This document shows, in pieces, positions 1-8,790 of a stretch of 64,000 nt of DNA. The DNA is from JAVVXB01 sp036651815 (lineage in GTDB: Bacteria > Bacillota > Clostridia > Christensenellales > CAG-138), in the NCBI GenBank assembly GCA_036651815.1, contig JAVVXB010000010.1:22128-86127 (forward strand), in the 5' to 3' direction. A program made the position numbers and the translations under genes. Positions within the stretch are counted from its first letter, which is position 1. Each line of letters opens with the position of its first letter. The notes below the pieces were generated by a model. The model had not been told where the DNA came from. It ran no database searches and saw nothing but the letters and a program-made list of their open reading frames with translations.

Positions 1-397
1 TCAATTCCGCACTCTCCCGCTGTGCCATTCGACCACTTGTACCCAATATGGAAAAATAGTCGTTCAGCAATTGTCGATCCCGTTCCGTCAAGCAATCGAA
101 CACGCCGATTTTCGCGGGACTGCGTGCCGTCTCGCATAGCCATGCATCGATCAACCGTTCTCCTCCAACAACCCTTTCGGATGCAGAATGGAACGTTGCG
201 CCCGTATGCCGCCCCGCACAACCGCCAAGCAATTCACCGACCGGCATATTTGTATATAATACGCCCAGTTGCAGCCGCCGTACCGCTTCGCAAAGTTCCC
301 GAAGTACTTCTAATCGTAACCGAATGCGATTGGATGCCGTCAGTCCGAGAAAAACGCAGCCGCCGAATGCGGCCAGGACAGCAATTGCGCGCTGCAT
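1..397 (-). CDS. spoIIIAB: Stage III sporulation protein AB (partial)
   Basis: SpoIIIAB is a small membrane-anchored protein of the SpoIIIA-SpoIIQ channel between mother cell and forespore. The start is ATG at 397, preceded by a GGAGG ribosome-binding site about 7 bases upstream, and the start lies inside the end of spoIIIAA. The reading frame opens with MQRAIAVLAAFGGCVFLGL, a typical single N-terminal membrane segment, and runs to the window edge with the family-like stretch DYFSILGTSGRMAQRE (compare the LGxSD...Q motif of the family). About 132 codons are visible and the C-terminus lies outside the window. The identification rests on this motif, the N-terminal segment and the position directly after spoIIIAA. 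Confidence 0.85.
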   Translation of the reverse strand, partial: MQRAIAVLAAFGGCVFLGLTASNRIRLRLEVLRELCEAVRRLQLGVLYTNMPVGELLGGCAGRHTGATFHSASERVVGGERLIDAWLCETARSPAKIGVFDCLTERDRQLLNDYFSILGTSGRMAQRESAEL

Positions 398-1356
398 ATT
401 TTTTCCTCCGTAACCACTCGTTCAAATGTTTGATTCAGCACCTGTTCCACCGTGCCTGTGCCATGGCTTTTGCCAAGAACCACAATTCGCTCAAATAAAC
501 CGTTTTCTACCAGCAATCGCATCGTCTGCCGCTTGAGCATGGTTTCTCCGCAAGAAGCATGTGCGCTTGCAGCCACCGCAATGCCGCAAGCAGTTGCATC
601 GAGCGCTGCATAGGCATCCTGCATGCAGGATAATTCGTCCGTCACCAATACATCCGGCGCCATATTGGTCACAAGCATGCGCATACCGATGGCTTTCGAT
701 ACGCCAGATAGCACGTCCGTTCGTGGACCAACGTCAAGTTGCGGAACGCCGCGAGCCGCACCCGCAAGTTCATAACGCGTATCCACAATTGCCACGCGGC
801 TTGCACGCACACCGCCGACCCCATAGGAACAGCAACGCGCCAAATCCCGAAGCAGTGTCGTTTTCCCACAACCGGGCGCCGACACAACCAGCGTTGACAA
901 AAGCCGTCCTTCTCGATCAACCAACAATGGTAGCACACCGCTCGCCACCCCATGTACCTCCCGTGCAATTCGAATATTGAAACTCGTTACATCGCACAGC
1001 CGTTCCACCGCACCGTCGTGCATACTCGCCCGTCCGCATAGTCCAACGCGATATCCGCCTGGAAGCGTTAGAAACCCGCACTGTAGCTCTGTTTCCCAAG
1101 CATACACAGATTGCTCGCACAGCCTTGTCAGCAAGGTTCGGCAATCTTCCTGAGAGACCGCAGCGCGTCCATTTCTGCCATATACCAGTCGTTCACTGCC
1201 GGCAAAACACAACTCGATCGGCCGCTGCGCTCGGATGCGAATCTCCTCGAGCGGTGCACTTTCATCTATCGTTTGCAGCAGTTCAGCCACGGATTCCGGC
1301 AGATATCCGAGCAGGTCGCTCTTCCAATTTCGTTTGATTCTCTCACATTCATTCAT
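340..1356 (-). CDS. spoIIIAA: Stage III sporulation protein AA (ATPase)
   Basis: This is the secretion-type ATPase thought to power the SpoIIIA channel during endospore development. It has a Walker A motif (APGCGKTTLLRDL) in a protein of about 338 residues, close to the usual 310-340. The open frame extends upstream to 1425, but those extra residues (KYTRHTIFLCTYSES) do not look like the family. I chose the ATG at 1356 (MNECERIKRNWKSDLL), although its ribosome-binding site is weak. The stop overlaps the start of spoIIIAB by 58 bases, which fits translational coupling in the spoIIIA operon. Its presence implies a spore-forming lineage. Confidence 0.9.
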   Translation of the reverse strand: MNECERIKRNWKSDLLGYLPESVAELLQTIDESAPLEEIRIRAQRPIELCFAGSERLVYGRNGRAAVSQEDCRTLLTRLCEQSVYAWETELQCGFLTLPGGYRVGLCGRASMHDGAVERLCDVTSFNIRIAREVHGVASGVLPLLVDREGRLLSTLVVSAPGCGKTTLLRDLARCCSYGVGGVRASRVAIVDTRYELAGAARGVPQLDVGPRTDVLSGVSKAIGMRMLVTNMAPDVLVTDELSCMQDAYAALDATACGIAVAASAHASCGETMLKRQTMRLLVENGLFERIVVLGKSHGTGTVEQVLNQTFERVVTEEKICSAQLLSWPHSAAAFFSD

Positions 1357-1399
1357 CGATTCACTATATGTACACAGAAAAATTGTATGCCTTGTATAT

Positions 1400-1409
1400 T
1401 TGTATACAA
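1400..1409. promoter_or_regulatory. Candidate GntR operator palindrome TTGTATACAA
   Basis: A perfect 10-base palindrome TTGTATACAA lies between the divergent spoIIIAA and GntR starts, with related half-sites nearby (TTGTAT at 1383 and 1392, TTGTG at 1415). Many FCD-type GntR regulators bind operators resembling ATTGTATACAAT and control their own promoter. It is therefore a plausible autoregulatory site for the gene starting at 1467. Binding is inferred, not shown. Confidence 0.45.
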
Positions 1410-1466
1410 AACGCTTGTGTTCCATATGAAAACACGATAAACTATTAATAAGGAAGTGAAATCATA

Positions 1467-2120
1467 TTGTCAAATATTTATGATACAAAGGACTATAGTT
1501 CTCTATCAGACAAGGTCTACCAAAATTTAAGAGATGGCATTGCAGAAGGGCGCTATAAAACCGGAGACTGCCTAGTCGAAATGAAAATAGCTGAGGAACT
1601 TGGTGTTAGCCGTACGCCCGTGCGTGAAGCGCTGAAGCAACTGGAACTTGAAGACTTGGTCGTCTCCCAACCGAATCGAGGCGTTGTTGTAAAAGGATTT
1701 ACCACCGAAGATTTCCAAGATGTGTTTACCATCCGGCACCTGTTGGAAGGTCAAGCAGCTTATTGGGCAGCCGAGCGCATTGTCCCAGAACAGCTATTTC
1801 AGCTAAAAGAACTAATTGAATTGATGGAATTTTACACGCAGAAGAATGATGTGGATCATTTGGTTCGTCTAGATACCCGGTTTCATGAGATTATCTACGA
1901 AGCCAGCAATAGCCGTACCCTGAAACATATTTTAACCAGTTTGCATCACAACATCCAGCGCGCACGTCAAACCTCGCTGACCGTGCCGACACGTCCGGGT
2001 ATTTCGTTTGTTGAACACCAACACATCTATGCCGCGCTGGAAAAGCACGATGCTGCCGGCGCAAAGGAATTTATGGAAGCGCATGTCGCCACCGCATCCG
2101 GGCACAGCGTGGACGTCTGA
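1467..2120 (+). CDS. GntR family (FCD/FadR-type) transcriptional regulator
   Basis: A 217-residue regulator. The N-terminal winged helix spans about residues 10-78 (LSDKVYQNLRDGI, then the recognition region VSRTPVREALKQLE, then a wing ending NRGVVVKGF). The all-alpha FCD ligand-binding domain follows (DVFTIRHLLEG, HEIIYEASNSRTL, EHQHIYAALEKHDA, with acidic and histidine residues that bind metal in this class). The start is TTG at 1467 with AGGAAGTGA 8-16 bases upstream. FCD regulators usually sense small carboxylates or sugar acids, but the effector here cannot be read from sequence. It is divergent from spoIIIAA and upstream of a methyltransferase gene, so its target is not obvious. It could simply regulate itself through the nearby palindrome. 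Confidence 0.9.
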   Translation: MSNIYDTKDYSSLSDKVYQNLRDGIAEGRYKTGDCLVEMKIAEELGVSRTPVREALKQLELEDLVVSQPNRGVVVKGFTTEDFQDVFTIRHLLEGQAAYWAAERIVPEQLFQLKELIELMEFYTQKNDVDHLVRLDTRFHEIIYEASNSRTLKHILTSLHHNIQRARQTSLTVPTRPGISFVEHQHIYAALEKHDAAGAKEFMEAHVATASGHSVDV

Positions 2121-2188
2121 TATTGGATCAACAAGGTGGGCATTCACCCGCTTTCTTGGAATAATGTGAGATCATGGAGGATGTGCAT

Positions 2189-3379
2189 ATGCGCGTCTAC
2201 TGCACAGAGGAACTGCATGCAAACGGCGGCCCTGGCTCGTTTTTGCTATGCCATGCAGAGGATGTCATCGACCGTCTTGTGGAGGCGCACGCTAGCAGCG
2301 TCCAACTGATCTATCTTGATCCGCCATTTGGTACGGGAGATACCTTTCACCTGCGTTTGACTACCGAAAAAAAGACCGTCAGCATGCCTGCATTTACCGA
2401 CAAGCGTACGGAAGCCGACTATGTGGACTGGATGCGCATCATTTTAAATGGTTGTCACAAGCTGCTCCGTCCAGAAGGCTCGCTTTATCTGCATATTGAT
2501 CATCGCATGAACGCAAAAATGCGTCTGTTGCTCGACGAAATCTTTGATATGTCCAACTTCATGAACGAAATTGTATGGTGCTATAAAACCGGCGGCCGCA
2601 GCACACGATATTACCCACGTAAGCATGATACGATTTTATTCTATCGTAAAAGCAAGAACGTTTATTTTGACATTACGGCGGTCGGCCGCCCACGAGGGCC
2701 GGAAAAACGCAACCACATGAAACAATTCATCGACGATGCAGGCCGCATCTGTTTCTCCATTCAGAGCGGTGGAAAACGATACACCTACTATGAAGACACA
2801 CCCGTCTATCCAACGGACGTTTGGACGGATATTGAGCACTTGCAACAAAAGGATAAGGAGCGTGTCGGATATGCCACGCAGAAACCAGAAGCGCTCTTAA
2901 AGCGAATTATGATGGCTTCTTCCCAGCCAGGCGATCTCGTCATAGACTTTTTTTCCGGTAGCGGAACCACCGCCTCCGTTGCGAGCAAGCTTAACCGTCG
3001 TTTTCTTGTGGCAGATGCGTCACCACTTGCGCTATACACATTGCGGGCAAGGCAACTAAAGGCCAGCAGTACGCTCTCCTTACTTTCCGATGAACATGCA
3101 TTGTCCTATCATTATCCGGAAGATCATAGCGAAGTAACCTTTCACTGCACCGTGGAGAAAACCGGTGAACAATGGATTGTACGCATCGATACCGCGTACT
3201 TCGAAACAACGTATCCCCTCGTCTATGCCGCACTTGGTATCCTTGACCAAGGGAAGTTTATACCCGTTACCACAGACTGTCATCCTTCCATACCGCTGAT
3301 TTTTCAATTGAACTCTCTTGATGCAGCAGTTGTGCAGGTTGTGGATATGCTTGGCAGACAAGCTTTTTTTACCATCTAA
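2189..3379 (+). CDS. Site-specific DNA-methyltransferase (N6-adenine/N4-cytosine), orphan
   Basis: An S-adenosylmethionine-dependent amino-methyltransferase acting on DNA, about 396 residues. The catalytic motif IV is DPPFGTGD near the N-terminus and the cofactor motif I FSGSGTTASVA is near residue 260. That order (catalytic before cofactor) marks the beta class. The upstream ATG at 2174 overlaps the ribosome-binding site. I chose ATG 2189 because GGAGG sits 8 bases before it. No restriction endonuclease gene is adjacent, so it appears to be an orphan (regulatory or epigenetic) methylase. A YjbR-like gene follows 9 bases later and is probably co-transcribed. The recognition sequence cannot be predicted. 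Confidence 0.88.
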   Translation: MRVYCTEELHANGGPGSFLLCHAEDVIDRLVEAHASSVQLIYLDPPFGTGDTFHLRLTTEKKTVSMPAFTDKRTEADYVDWMRIILNGCHKLLRPEGSLYLHIDHRMNAKMRLLLDEIFDMSNFMNEIVWCYKTGGRSTRYYPRKHDTILFYRKSKNVYFDITAVGRPRGPEKRNHMKQFIDDAGRICFSIQSGGKRYTYYEDTPVYPTDVWTDIEHLQQKDKERVGYATQKPEALLKRIMMASSQPGDLVIDFFSGSGTTASVASKLNRRFLVADASPLALYTLRARQLKASSTLSLLSDEHALSYHYPEDHSEVTFHCTVEKTGEQWIVRIDTAYFETTYPLVYAALGILDQGKFIPVTTDCHPSIPLIFQLNSLDAAVVQVVDMLGRQAFFTI

Positions 3380-3388
3380 GGAGTGCAT

Positions 3389-3754
3389 ATGTACGACTGG
3401 CTGAACACCTATTTGTTGCAGCATCCCGCTGTGACCCAAGCATATAAATCTGCATGGAAAATGGAAGTTTTTCTCATCGGCGGCAAAATCTTCGCTGAAA
3501 TTGGTGAGGACAAGCACGGTTCCCCCATCTTGACAGTCAAGTTAGAACCGGCTTTTTCCGAACTGCTGCGTGCACAGTATCCTGCGTGGATCGTACCCGG
3601 TTATTATTCCAATAAGGTTCATTGGAGCTCATTGTCCCTGCAGGGAAACGTTCCAGATGATACCGTGCGCACAATGGTTGACAACGCATATTCCATCGTC
3701 CGCGCCGCATTGCCTCGAAAAGTGCAAACCGAACTGCCGCCGATTGATACATAA
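3389..3754 (+). CDS. MmcQ/YjbR family protein
   Basis: A 121-residue protein of the MmcQ/YjbR family (CyaY-like fold, proposed DNA-binding). Supporting features are an N-terminal helix with HPAVTQAYKSAW, the central sheet KIFAEIGED...LTVKLEP, the motif VPGYYSNKVHW and a final helix with DNAYSIVRAALPRK. The frame also contains GTG at 3383, but AAGGAG at 3378-3383 is correctly spaced for ATG 3389. It follows the methyltransferase closely and probably shares its mRNA. The biological role of this family is poorly known, so no specific function is assigned. Confidence 0.85.
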   Translation: MYDWLNTYLLQHPAVTQAYKSAWKMEVFLIGGKIFAEIGEDKHGSPILTVKLEPAFSELLRAQYPAWIVPGYYSNKVHWSSLSLQGNVPDDTVRTMVDNAYSIVRAALPRKVQTELPPIDT

Positions 3755-3778
3755 CCATCTGCTTGCAATCGATATAAT

Positions 3779-3810
3779 AAGCGCCCGGTTCTAAAATAGA
3801 TCGAGCGCTT
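3779..3810. terminator. Possible bidirectional terminator between convergent genes
   Basis: An imperfect hairpin with AAGCGC and GCGCTT ends lies in the 69-base gap between the convergent yjbR-like gene and dnaJ. The flanks are AT-rich but there is no long T-run, so termination is plausible rather than certain. Confidence 0.4.
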
Positions 3811-3823
3811 AATTATAAACCCA

Positions 3824-4951
3824 TTATTTTTTATTAAAGATGCCCTTCTTTGCTACATGAGCTTGTGTTTCGCCCATTGCAGCGGCAAACTGCTCCAGCA
3901 GATTGCGTTGTTCATCATTCAGCCGTTTAGGAACATCCACTTTCACCATCACAAGCAGATCGCCGCGGCCGTTGCCATTGAGCCGCTGAATTCCCTGCTC
4001 ACGTAGACGGAATGTTGTTCCGGTCTGCGTGCCCAGCGGTACCGAATACTTGACGCTCTCGCCGCTGAGCGTAGGCACCGTTATCTCGCCGCCTAGTGCC
4101 GCCACGCTAAAAGAAACCGGCATCTCAATGTAGAGATCAAATCCCTTGCGTTTCAGCAATTTATGGGGTCGCACAGTGATGGTAATATATAGGTCCCCAC
4201 GTGGGCCACCCCGCACACCCGCTTCTCCCTCTCCGCGCATGCTGATGGTCTGCGCATTGTCGATACCAGCCGGCACATTGACAACGATACGCGTGTTTTT
4301 ACGGATGCGTCCGCTGCCTTTGCAATCCAAACAGGACTCCTTAATGACTTTGCCCGTTCCGCGGCAGGTGGAACAAGGGCGTGTTGACGTAAATGAACCC
4401 AGAATCGTATTCTGCTGCGAACGCACCTGTCCCGTACCGCCGCAGGTTGTACAGCGCTCTGGAGAAGTGCCTGGTTTTGCGCCGGTTCCGCCGCAAGTTG
4501 AGCAGCCTTCTTCACGCGGAACGAGGATTTCCTTGCGCACACCAAATGCTGCCTCTTCAAAGGTAAGCGTCATATTGTAGCGTAAATCGTTGCCGGCTGC
4601 CGGACCATTTCGTGTCTGTCCGCCGCCACCAAATCCGCCGCCAAACATCTGATCGATGATATCCGAAAAACCGCCAAAGCCGCTAAAGCCACCCTCAAAC
4701 GGATTCTGTCCGCCCATAGACGGGTCAAACGCAGCATGCCCGTATTGATCATATTTGGCACGTTTCTGAGCATCGCAGAGTATCTCAGCCGCCTCATTCA
4801 GTTCCTTAAACTGCGCTTCCGCAGCCTTGTCACCAGGATGCAAATCCGGATGGCATTCCTTTGCTTTCTTGCGAAACGCGGTCTTGATTTCCGCATCGGT
4901 AGCCGACTTGGAAACCCCCAAGACCTCGTAGTAATCACGTTTATCTGCCAA
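3824..4951 (-). CDS. dnaJ: Chaperone protein DnaJ
   Basis: This Hsp40 co-chaperone stimulates DnaK ATPase activity and delivers unfolded clients. Its 375 residues show the full type I layout. There is a J domain with HPD (CHPDLHPGD), then a Gly/Phe-rich linker (GGFSGFGGFSD). A zinc domain follows with four CxxCxGxG repeats (CSTCGGTG, CTTCGGTG, CSTCRGTG, CLDCKGSG), then the C-terminal substrate-binding domains. Translation most likely begins at TTG 4951, since GGAGGTGAGG precedes it at good spacing. It is the last gene of the hrcA-grpE-dnaK-dnaJ operon and is controlled through the CIRCE site upstream of hrcA. Confidence 0.97.
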   Translation of the reverse strand: MADKRDYYEVLGVSKSATDAEIKTAFRKKAKECHPDLHPGDKAAEAQFKELNEAAEILCDAQKRAKYDQYGHAAFDPSMGGQNPFEGGFSGFGGFSDIIDQMFGGGFGGGGQTRNGPAAGNDLRYNMTLTFEEAAFGVRKEILVPREEGCSTCGGTGAKPGTSPERCTTCGGTGQVRSQQNTILGSFTSTRPCSTCRGTGKVIKESCLDCKGSGRIRKNTRIVVNVPAGIDNAQTISMRGEGEAGVRGGPRGDLYITITVRPHKLLKRKGFDLYIEMPVSFSVAALGGEITVPTLSGESVKYSVPLGTQTGTTFRLREQGIQRLNGNGRGDLLVMVKVDVPKRLNDEQRNLLEQFAAAMGETQAHVAKKGIFNKK

Positions 4952-5058
4952 ATTTCCTCACCTCCATACGCTTCTTTCGCAGCGAAAAGTACGCAAAAGA
5001 AAACATACTATTCGGCCGGAAGCCGTAGCCTCCGGCCGAACGATTCAACTCGCTCAAT

Positions 5059-6918
5059 TTATTTTTTATCATCCACGACTTCGTAATCGGCATCGACTAC
5101 ATCGTCCTGTTGCGCCTCTTGCTGATGCGCCTGTTCGCCGTCGCTATAGGTCTGTTCTGATCCCGTTTGATCTTGCCCCGCCTGCGGACCCGCTTGCTGG
5201 TATACCTTGCCAAATGCTGCATAGCTCACGTCCGTCAGATGCTCCGTAGCCGTCTTAATCATGTCTACATCTTCGCCCTCAATCGTCTTCTTGAGGTCTG
5301 CTACAGCCTTCGCGATGTTCTCCTTGTCGGCAGCATCCACCTTGTCGCCAAGTTCTTTGAGGGTCTTCTCGGTCGTATAGATCAGCTGATCCGCGTGGTT
5401 ACGCGTTTCAACGTTTTCTTTGTTTTTCTTGTCTTCGCCTGCAAACCGTTCGGCTTCCGCAACCGCTTTTTTGATCTCATCTTCATTGAGGTTGGAGCTG
5501 GCTGTGATGGTCACCTTCTGTTCGTTGCCAGTGCCCAGATCCTTAGCGGATACGTGTACAATGCCGTTTGCATCAATGTCAAAGGAAACCTCAATCTGGG
5601 GTACGCCGCGCGGGGAAGGCGCAATGCCGGAGAGTTGGAACCGTCCGAGTGTCTTGTTGTACTGCGCCATCTCACGCTCGCCCTGCAATACATGTACTTC
5701 TACGCTGGTCTGACCATCCGCAGCCGTAGAGAAGATCTGGCTTTTCTTCGTTGGAATGGTTGTGTTGCGGTCAATCAAGCGCGTAAACACTCCGCCGACA
5801 GTCTCAATTCCAAGAGAAAGCGGCGTAACGTCCAACAGTAGGATATCTTTCACCTCGCCGCCAAGCACACCACCCTGAATGGCCGCACCGATTGCAACGC
5901 ACTCATCGGGGTTGATACCTTTAAATGGTTCCTTGCCAGTGATGGTCTTGACCATCTCCTGTACGGCTGGTATACGTGAAGAACCGCCAACAAGGATGAC
6001 CTTATCTACCTGATGACTGCTTAACCCTGCGTCCTTCATGCATTTGGAAACGCATTCCTTGGTTTTGTCGATATAATCCGCAATCAACTCGTTGAATTTA
6101 GCGCGAGTAACCGTAACATCCAAATGTTTTGGACCGGAGGCATCCATTGTGATAAACGGCAGGTTAATATTGGTCTGTGCAACGCCCGAAAGCTCAATCT
6201 TAGCCTTCTCTGCCGCTTCCTTTAAACGCTGCATGGCCATCTTATCATTGCGCAGATCAATGCCATTGCTCTTTTTAAACTCATCCGCAATGTAGTTCAT
6301 CAACCGATCATCGAAGTCATCGCCGCCAAGACGATTGTTCCCCGCTGTAGCAAGTACTTCAAACACACCGTCGCCAATCTCCAGGATCGAAACGTCGAAT
6401 GTACCGCCGCCAAGGTCATACACCAGAATTTTTTGGTTCGTTTCTTTATCCATGCCATAAGCAAGCGCAGCGGCCGTCGGCTCGTTGATGATACGCAGTA
6501 CTTCAAGACCCGCGATGCGTCCCGCGTCCTTCGTTGCTTGGCGTTGGCTGTCGGTAAAATATGCCGGGACAGTAATGACTGCCTGTGTCACAGTTTCGCC
6601 AAGGTAAGCTTCCGCTTCCTGCTTAAGTTTTTGCAGAATCATTGCGGAGATTTCCTGTGGCGTGTAATCCTTTCCTTCAATATGCACCTTGCGTGAAGTA
6701 CCCATGTCGCGTTTGATGGACGCCACTGTGCGCTCTGGGTTTGTGATTGCCTGACGTTTTGCAATGGTTCCCACCATACGTTCGCCATCCTTGAATGCAA
6801 CAACAGACGGCGTAGTCCGCGCGCCCTCGGAATTCGGAATGACGACCGCTTCGCCGCCTTCCAAAATGGCAACGCAAGAATTGGTTGTACCTAAATCGAT
6901 ACCAATGATTTTACCCAT
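5059..6918 (-). CDS. dnaK: Chaperone protein DnaK (Hsp70)
   Basis: This ATP-dependent cytosolic chaperone has 619 residues, a normal length. The nucleotide-binding domain starts with IGIDLGTTNSC and contains VYDLGGGTFDVS and VGGSSRIPAVQ. The linker DILLLDVTPLSLGIETVGG leads into the substrate-binding domain, and the C-terminal lid ends in a Gln-rich tail and DADYEVVDDKK. It lies between grpE and dnaJ in the heat-shock operon. A TCCTCC (GGAGGA on the coding strand) ribosome-binding site precedes the ATG at 6918. Confidence 0.98.
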   Translation of the reverse strand: MGKIIGIDLGTTNSCVAILEGGEAVVIPNSEGARTTPSVVAFKDGERMVGTIAKRQAITNPERTVASIKRDMGTSRKVHIEGKDYTPQEISAMILQKLKQEAEAYLGETVTQAVITVPAYFTDSQRQATKDAGRIAGLEVLRIINEPTAAALAYGMDKETNQKILVYDLGGGTFDVSILEIGDGVFEVLATAGNNRLGGDDFDDRLMNYIADEFKKSNGIDLRNDKMAMQRLKEAAEKAKIELSGVAQTNINLPFITMDASGPKHLDVTVTRAKFNELIADYIDKTKECVSKCMKDAGLSSHQVDKVILVGGSSRIPAVQEMVKTITGKEPFKGINPDECVAIGAAIQGGVLGGEVKDILLLDVTPLSLGIETVGGVFTRLIDRNTTIPTKKSQIFSTAADGQTSVEVHVLQGEREMAQYNKTLGRFQLSGIAPSPRGVPQIEVSFDIDANGIVHVSAKDLGTGNEQKVTITASSNLNEDEIKKAVAEAERFAGEDKKNKENVETRNHADQLIYTTEKTLKELGDKVDAADKENIAKAVADLKKTIEGEDVDMIKTATEHLTDVSYAAFGKVYQQAGPQAGQDQTGSEQTYSDGEQAHQQEAQQDDVVDADYEVVDDKK

Positions 6919-7056
6919 AATAACAATCCTCCTGAACTATCTCTTTAAACTTTATTATTTGCAGTTATCGTAACTGCCAGTATCCTTCATTATTTGATAT
7001 AAGCGAATTATCTCGTTTTTATATCCGCATACCCATTCGCAATCTGGATGGCCGTC

Positions 7057-7656
7057 TTATTCGGCAACCTTGACCATGCTGTGGCGAATAATCCGATCGT
7101 CCACACGATATCCCTTTTGCAGGACAGCAAGAATCTCTCCGTTCTCTTTTCCATCAACTTTTTCCTGCATGACTGCCTCATGAAGATTGGGATCGAACGT
7201 GCCGTCCGTATCAATTTCGTTTAACCCCTGTTTCTCCAACAGCTCATATAGTTGTCTGTAAACAAGTTTGATGCCCTCACGCCAATTATCGTCCGCAGCG
7301 TCATCATTTGCCATGGCACGATCAAAATTATCCAACACCGGCAGGAGTGCCTTAATGCTGTCGCGCTTGCCTTCATCATAGCTGTCGGTACGAATGTTGG
7401 CATTCCGCCTGCGAAAGTTATCAAAGTCCGCTTGATTGCGCTGTAAAAGTGCAATCGTCTCATCCTTATCCTTTTGCAGCGACTCGATGTGTTTCTTTGC
7501 CGTTTCAAATTCCTCTGCTGTTAGCGTGTAGCTGGACTGTTCTTCGCCGTTGTGCGCATTGTCAGCTGTGTGCTGCATATCGCCCTCCGGCTCGAACTCC
7601 GGCTCCACAATCGATCCAGTTGCGACCGCTTCGGTTTGTTCCTTCTTCTTGCTCAA
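7057..7656 (-). CDS. grpE: Nucleotide exchange factor GrpE
   Basis: GrpE releases ADP from DnaK. About 199 residues: a charged N-terminal region, a long coiled coil (FETAKKHIESLQKDKDETIALLQRNQADFDNFRRRN), then the beta-domain signature GTFDPNLHEAVM...GYRVDDRIIRHSMVKVAE. The frame is open from TTG 7677, but that codon is part of the GAGGAGG ribosome-binding site. I prefer TTG 7656, which lies immediately after the hrcA stop (TAA at 7658-7660), giving coupled translation. The start is therefore less certain than the gene. Confidence 0.95.
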   Translation of the reverse strand: MSKKKEQTEAVATGSIVEPEFEPEGDMQHTADNAHNGEEQSSYTLTAEEFETAKKHIESLQKDKDETIALLQRNQADFDNFRRRNANIRTDSYDEGKRDSIKALLPVLDNFDRAMANDDAADDNWREGIKLVYRQLYELLEKQGLNEIDTDGTFDPNLHEAVMQEKVDGKENGEILAVLQKGYRVDDRIIRHSMVKVAE

Positions 7657-7657
7657 T

Positions 7658-8698
7658 TTAATGCTTTTCCTCCTCAATATAGTTGGTGAGCATCTCGCTT
7701 AAACTCATTTGCATATATTCAAGCACCGACAGTACTTTCCCATATTGCATACGCGTCGGTCCTATGATGCCAAACGTCCCCATTGGCTCGTCTCCCATCC
7801 GGTAAGTTGCGGTAACCACGCTGCAATCCTTTAACTCCTCGCTTTCGTTCTCTCCGCCAATCGTAATGGAAAACTCGAGCTTGCTCGCCTTTCGCAACAT
7901 GTTATAGAGCGTGTCCTTGCCCTCCACCGCCGTGAGAAACAGCTTTGCCTTGTTCACATCCGCATATTCCGGATAATGTAGCATGTTGGTCGCACCAGAA
8001 AGTTCTACCGTCCTCGATTCGGGCGTAACCTTGCGTTCGATGGCCTCTACCATATTATTCAAAAACGCCCGGCGCTCGAACAATTCATCCCCCATTTCGG
8101 TCATGATCCGTTCGGCAATTGTATCCATGCGACAGTCTTGGAAGCGCATTGTTAATATTCTGCTTAGCCGTTCCAATTCCTCCGCTTGCATGTCATCCGG
8201 TATGCGAATCACCGCATCCCGTGCAAATCCGGTATCAGTGATTACAACCACCAATGCGCGTCCTTCCCGAAGAGGAACCAGTTGAATATGCTTGAGACGA
8301 TTTCGTACAAATATAGGAGGTAGCGCCATTGCGGTATAATTGGTCACCGCGGAGAGCGCCTGTGCCGTCTGTTTCATGACGGATTCCACCTCGTCAAGCC
8401 GACTCGTCATGTGCGTACGGATGATACGCACTTCATCTGGCGTAAGATCCGCGCGGTGCATCATGTGATCCACATACATCCGATATGCCTTATCACTTGG
8501 AATGCGTCCGGCGGACGTATGTGGTTGTTCCAAGTAACCAAGCTCCTCAAGATCCGCCATTTCGTTGCGAATCGTAGCACTCGAAAGATGAAATCCCTCC
8601 CGTTTAGATATGGAGCGTGAACCAACCGGAGAAGCAGACATCACATATTCGTCTATGATCGCTGTTAAAATCTGAATCTTTCTGTTGTCCAGTTCCAT
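7658..8698 (-). CDS. hrcA: Heat-inducible transcription repressor HrcA
   Basis: HrcA represses the class I heat-shock genes by binding CIRCE, with GroEL as modulator. About 346 residues: an N-terminal winged helix (LDNRKIQILTAIIDEYV, VGSRSISKREGFHLSSATIRNEMADLEELGYL), a central insertion and a C-terminal GAF-like domain (TFGIIGPTRMQYGKVLSVLEYM). The frame opens at 8740, inside the CIRCE element, so I chose ATG 8698 (MELDNRKIQ), which has GGGAG 8 bases upstream. It heads the hrcA-grpE-dnaK-dnaJ operon and so represses itself. Its stop overlaps the grpE translation start region. Confidence 0.96.
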   Translation of the reverse strand: MELDNRKIQILTAIIDEYVMSASPVGSRSISKREGFHLSSATIRNEMADLEELGYLEQPHTSAGRIPSDKAYRMYVDHMMHRADLTPDEVRIIRTHMTSRLDEVESVMKQTAQALSAVTNYTAMALPPIFVRNRLKHIQLVPLREGRALVVVITDTGFARDAVIRIPDDMQAEELERLSRILTMRFQDCRMDTIAERIMTEMGDELFERRAFLNNMVEAIERKVTPESRTVELSGATNMLHYPEYADVNKAKLFLTAVEGKDTLYNMLRKASKLEFSITIGGENESEELKDCSVVTATYRMGDEPMGTFGIIGPTRMQYGKVLSVLEYMQMSLSEMLTNYIEEEKH

Positions 8699-8723
8699 GT
8701 CCAACACTCCCTTCATCCTTTTA

Positions 8724-8750
8724 TTAGCACTCCTGCGCATTGAGTGCTAA
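8724..8750. promoter_or_regulatory. CIRCE element (HrcA operator)
   Basis: A perfect inverted repeat TTAGCACTC - 9 bases - GAGTGCTAA, the exact CIRCE consensus. It lies between the hrcA promoter (8762-8790) and the hrcA start, where bound HrcA blocks transcription and where the mRNA stem can also form in the leader. Confidence 0.97.
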
Positions 8751-8761
8751 CCATCGTGTAA

Positions 8762-8790
8762 AATTTAGCACTTACCAGCAATGAAGTCAA
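8762..8790 (-). promoter_or_regulatory. Sigma-A promoter of the heat-shock operon, with CIRCE-like repeat
   Basis: On the minus strand TTGACT (8785-8790) and TAAATT (8762-8767) are separated by 17 bases, a good vegetative promoter just upstream of CIRCE. The promoter is itself framed by a second inverted repeat, AGCACTTAC (8767-8775) and GTAAGTGCT (8791-8799), which resembles degenerate CIRCE arms with a 15-base spacer. Confidence 0.8.
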
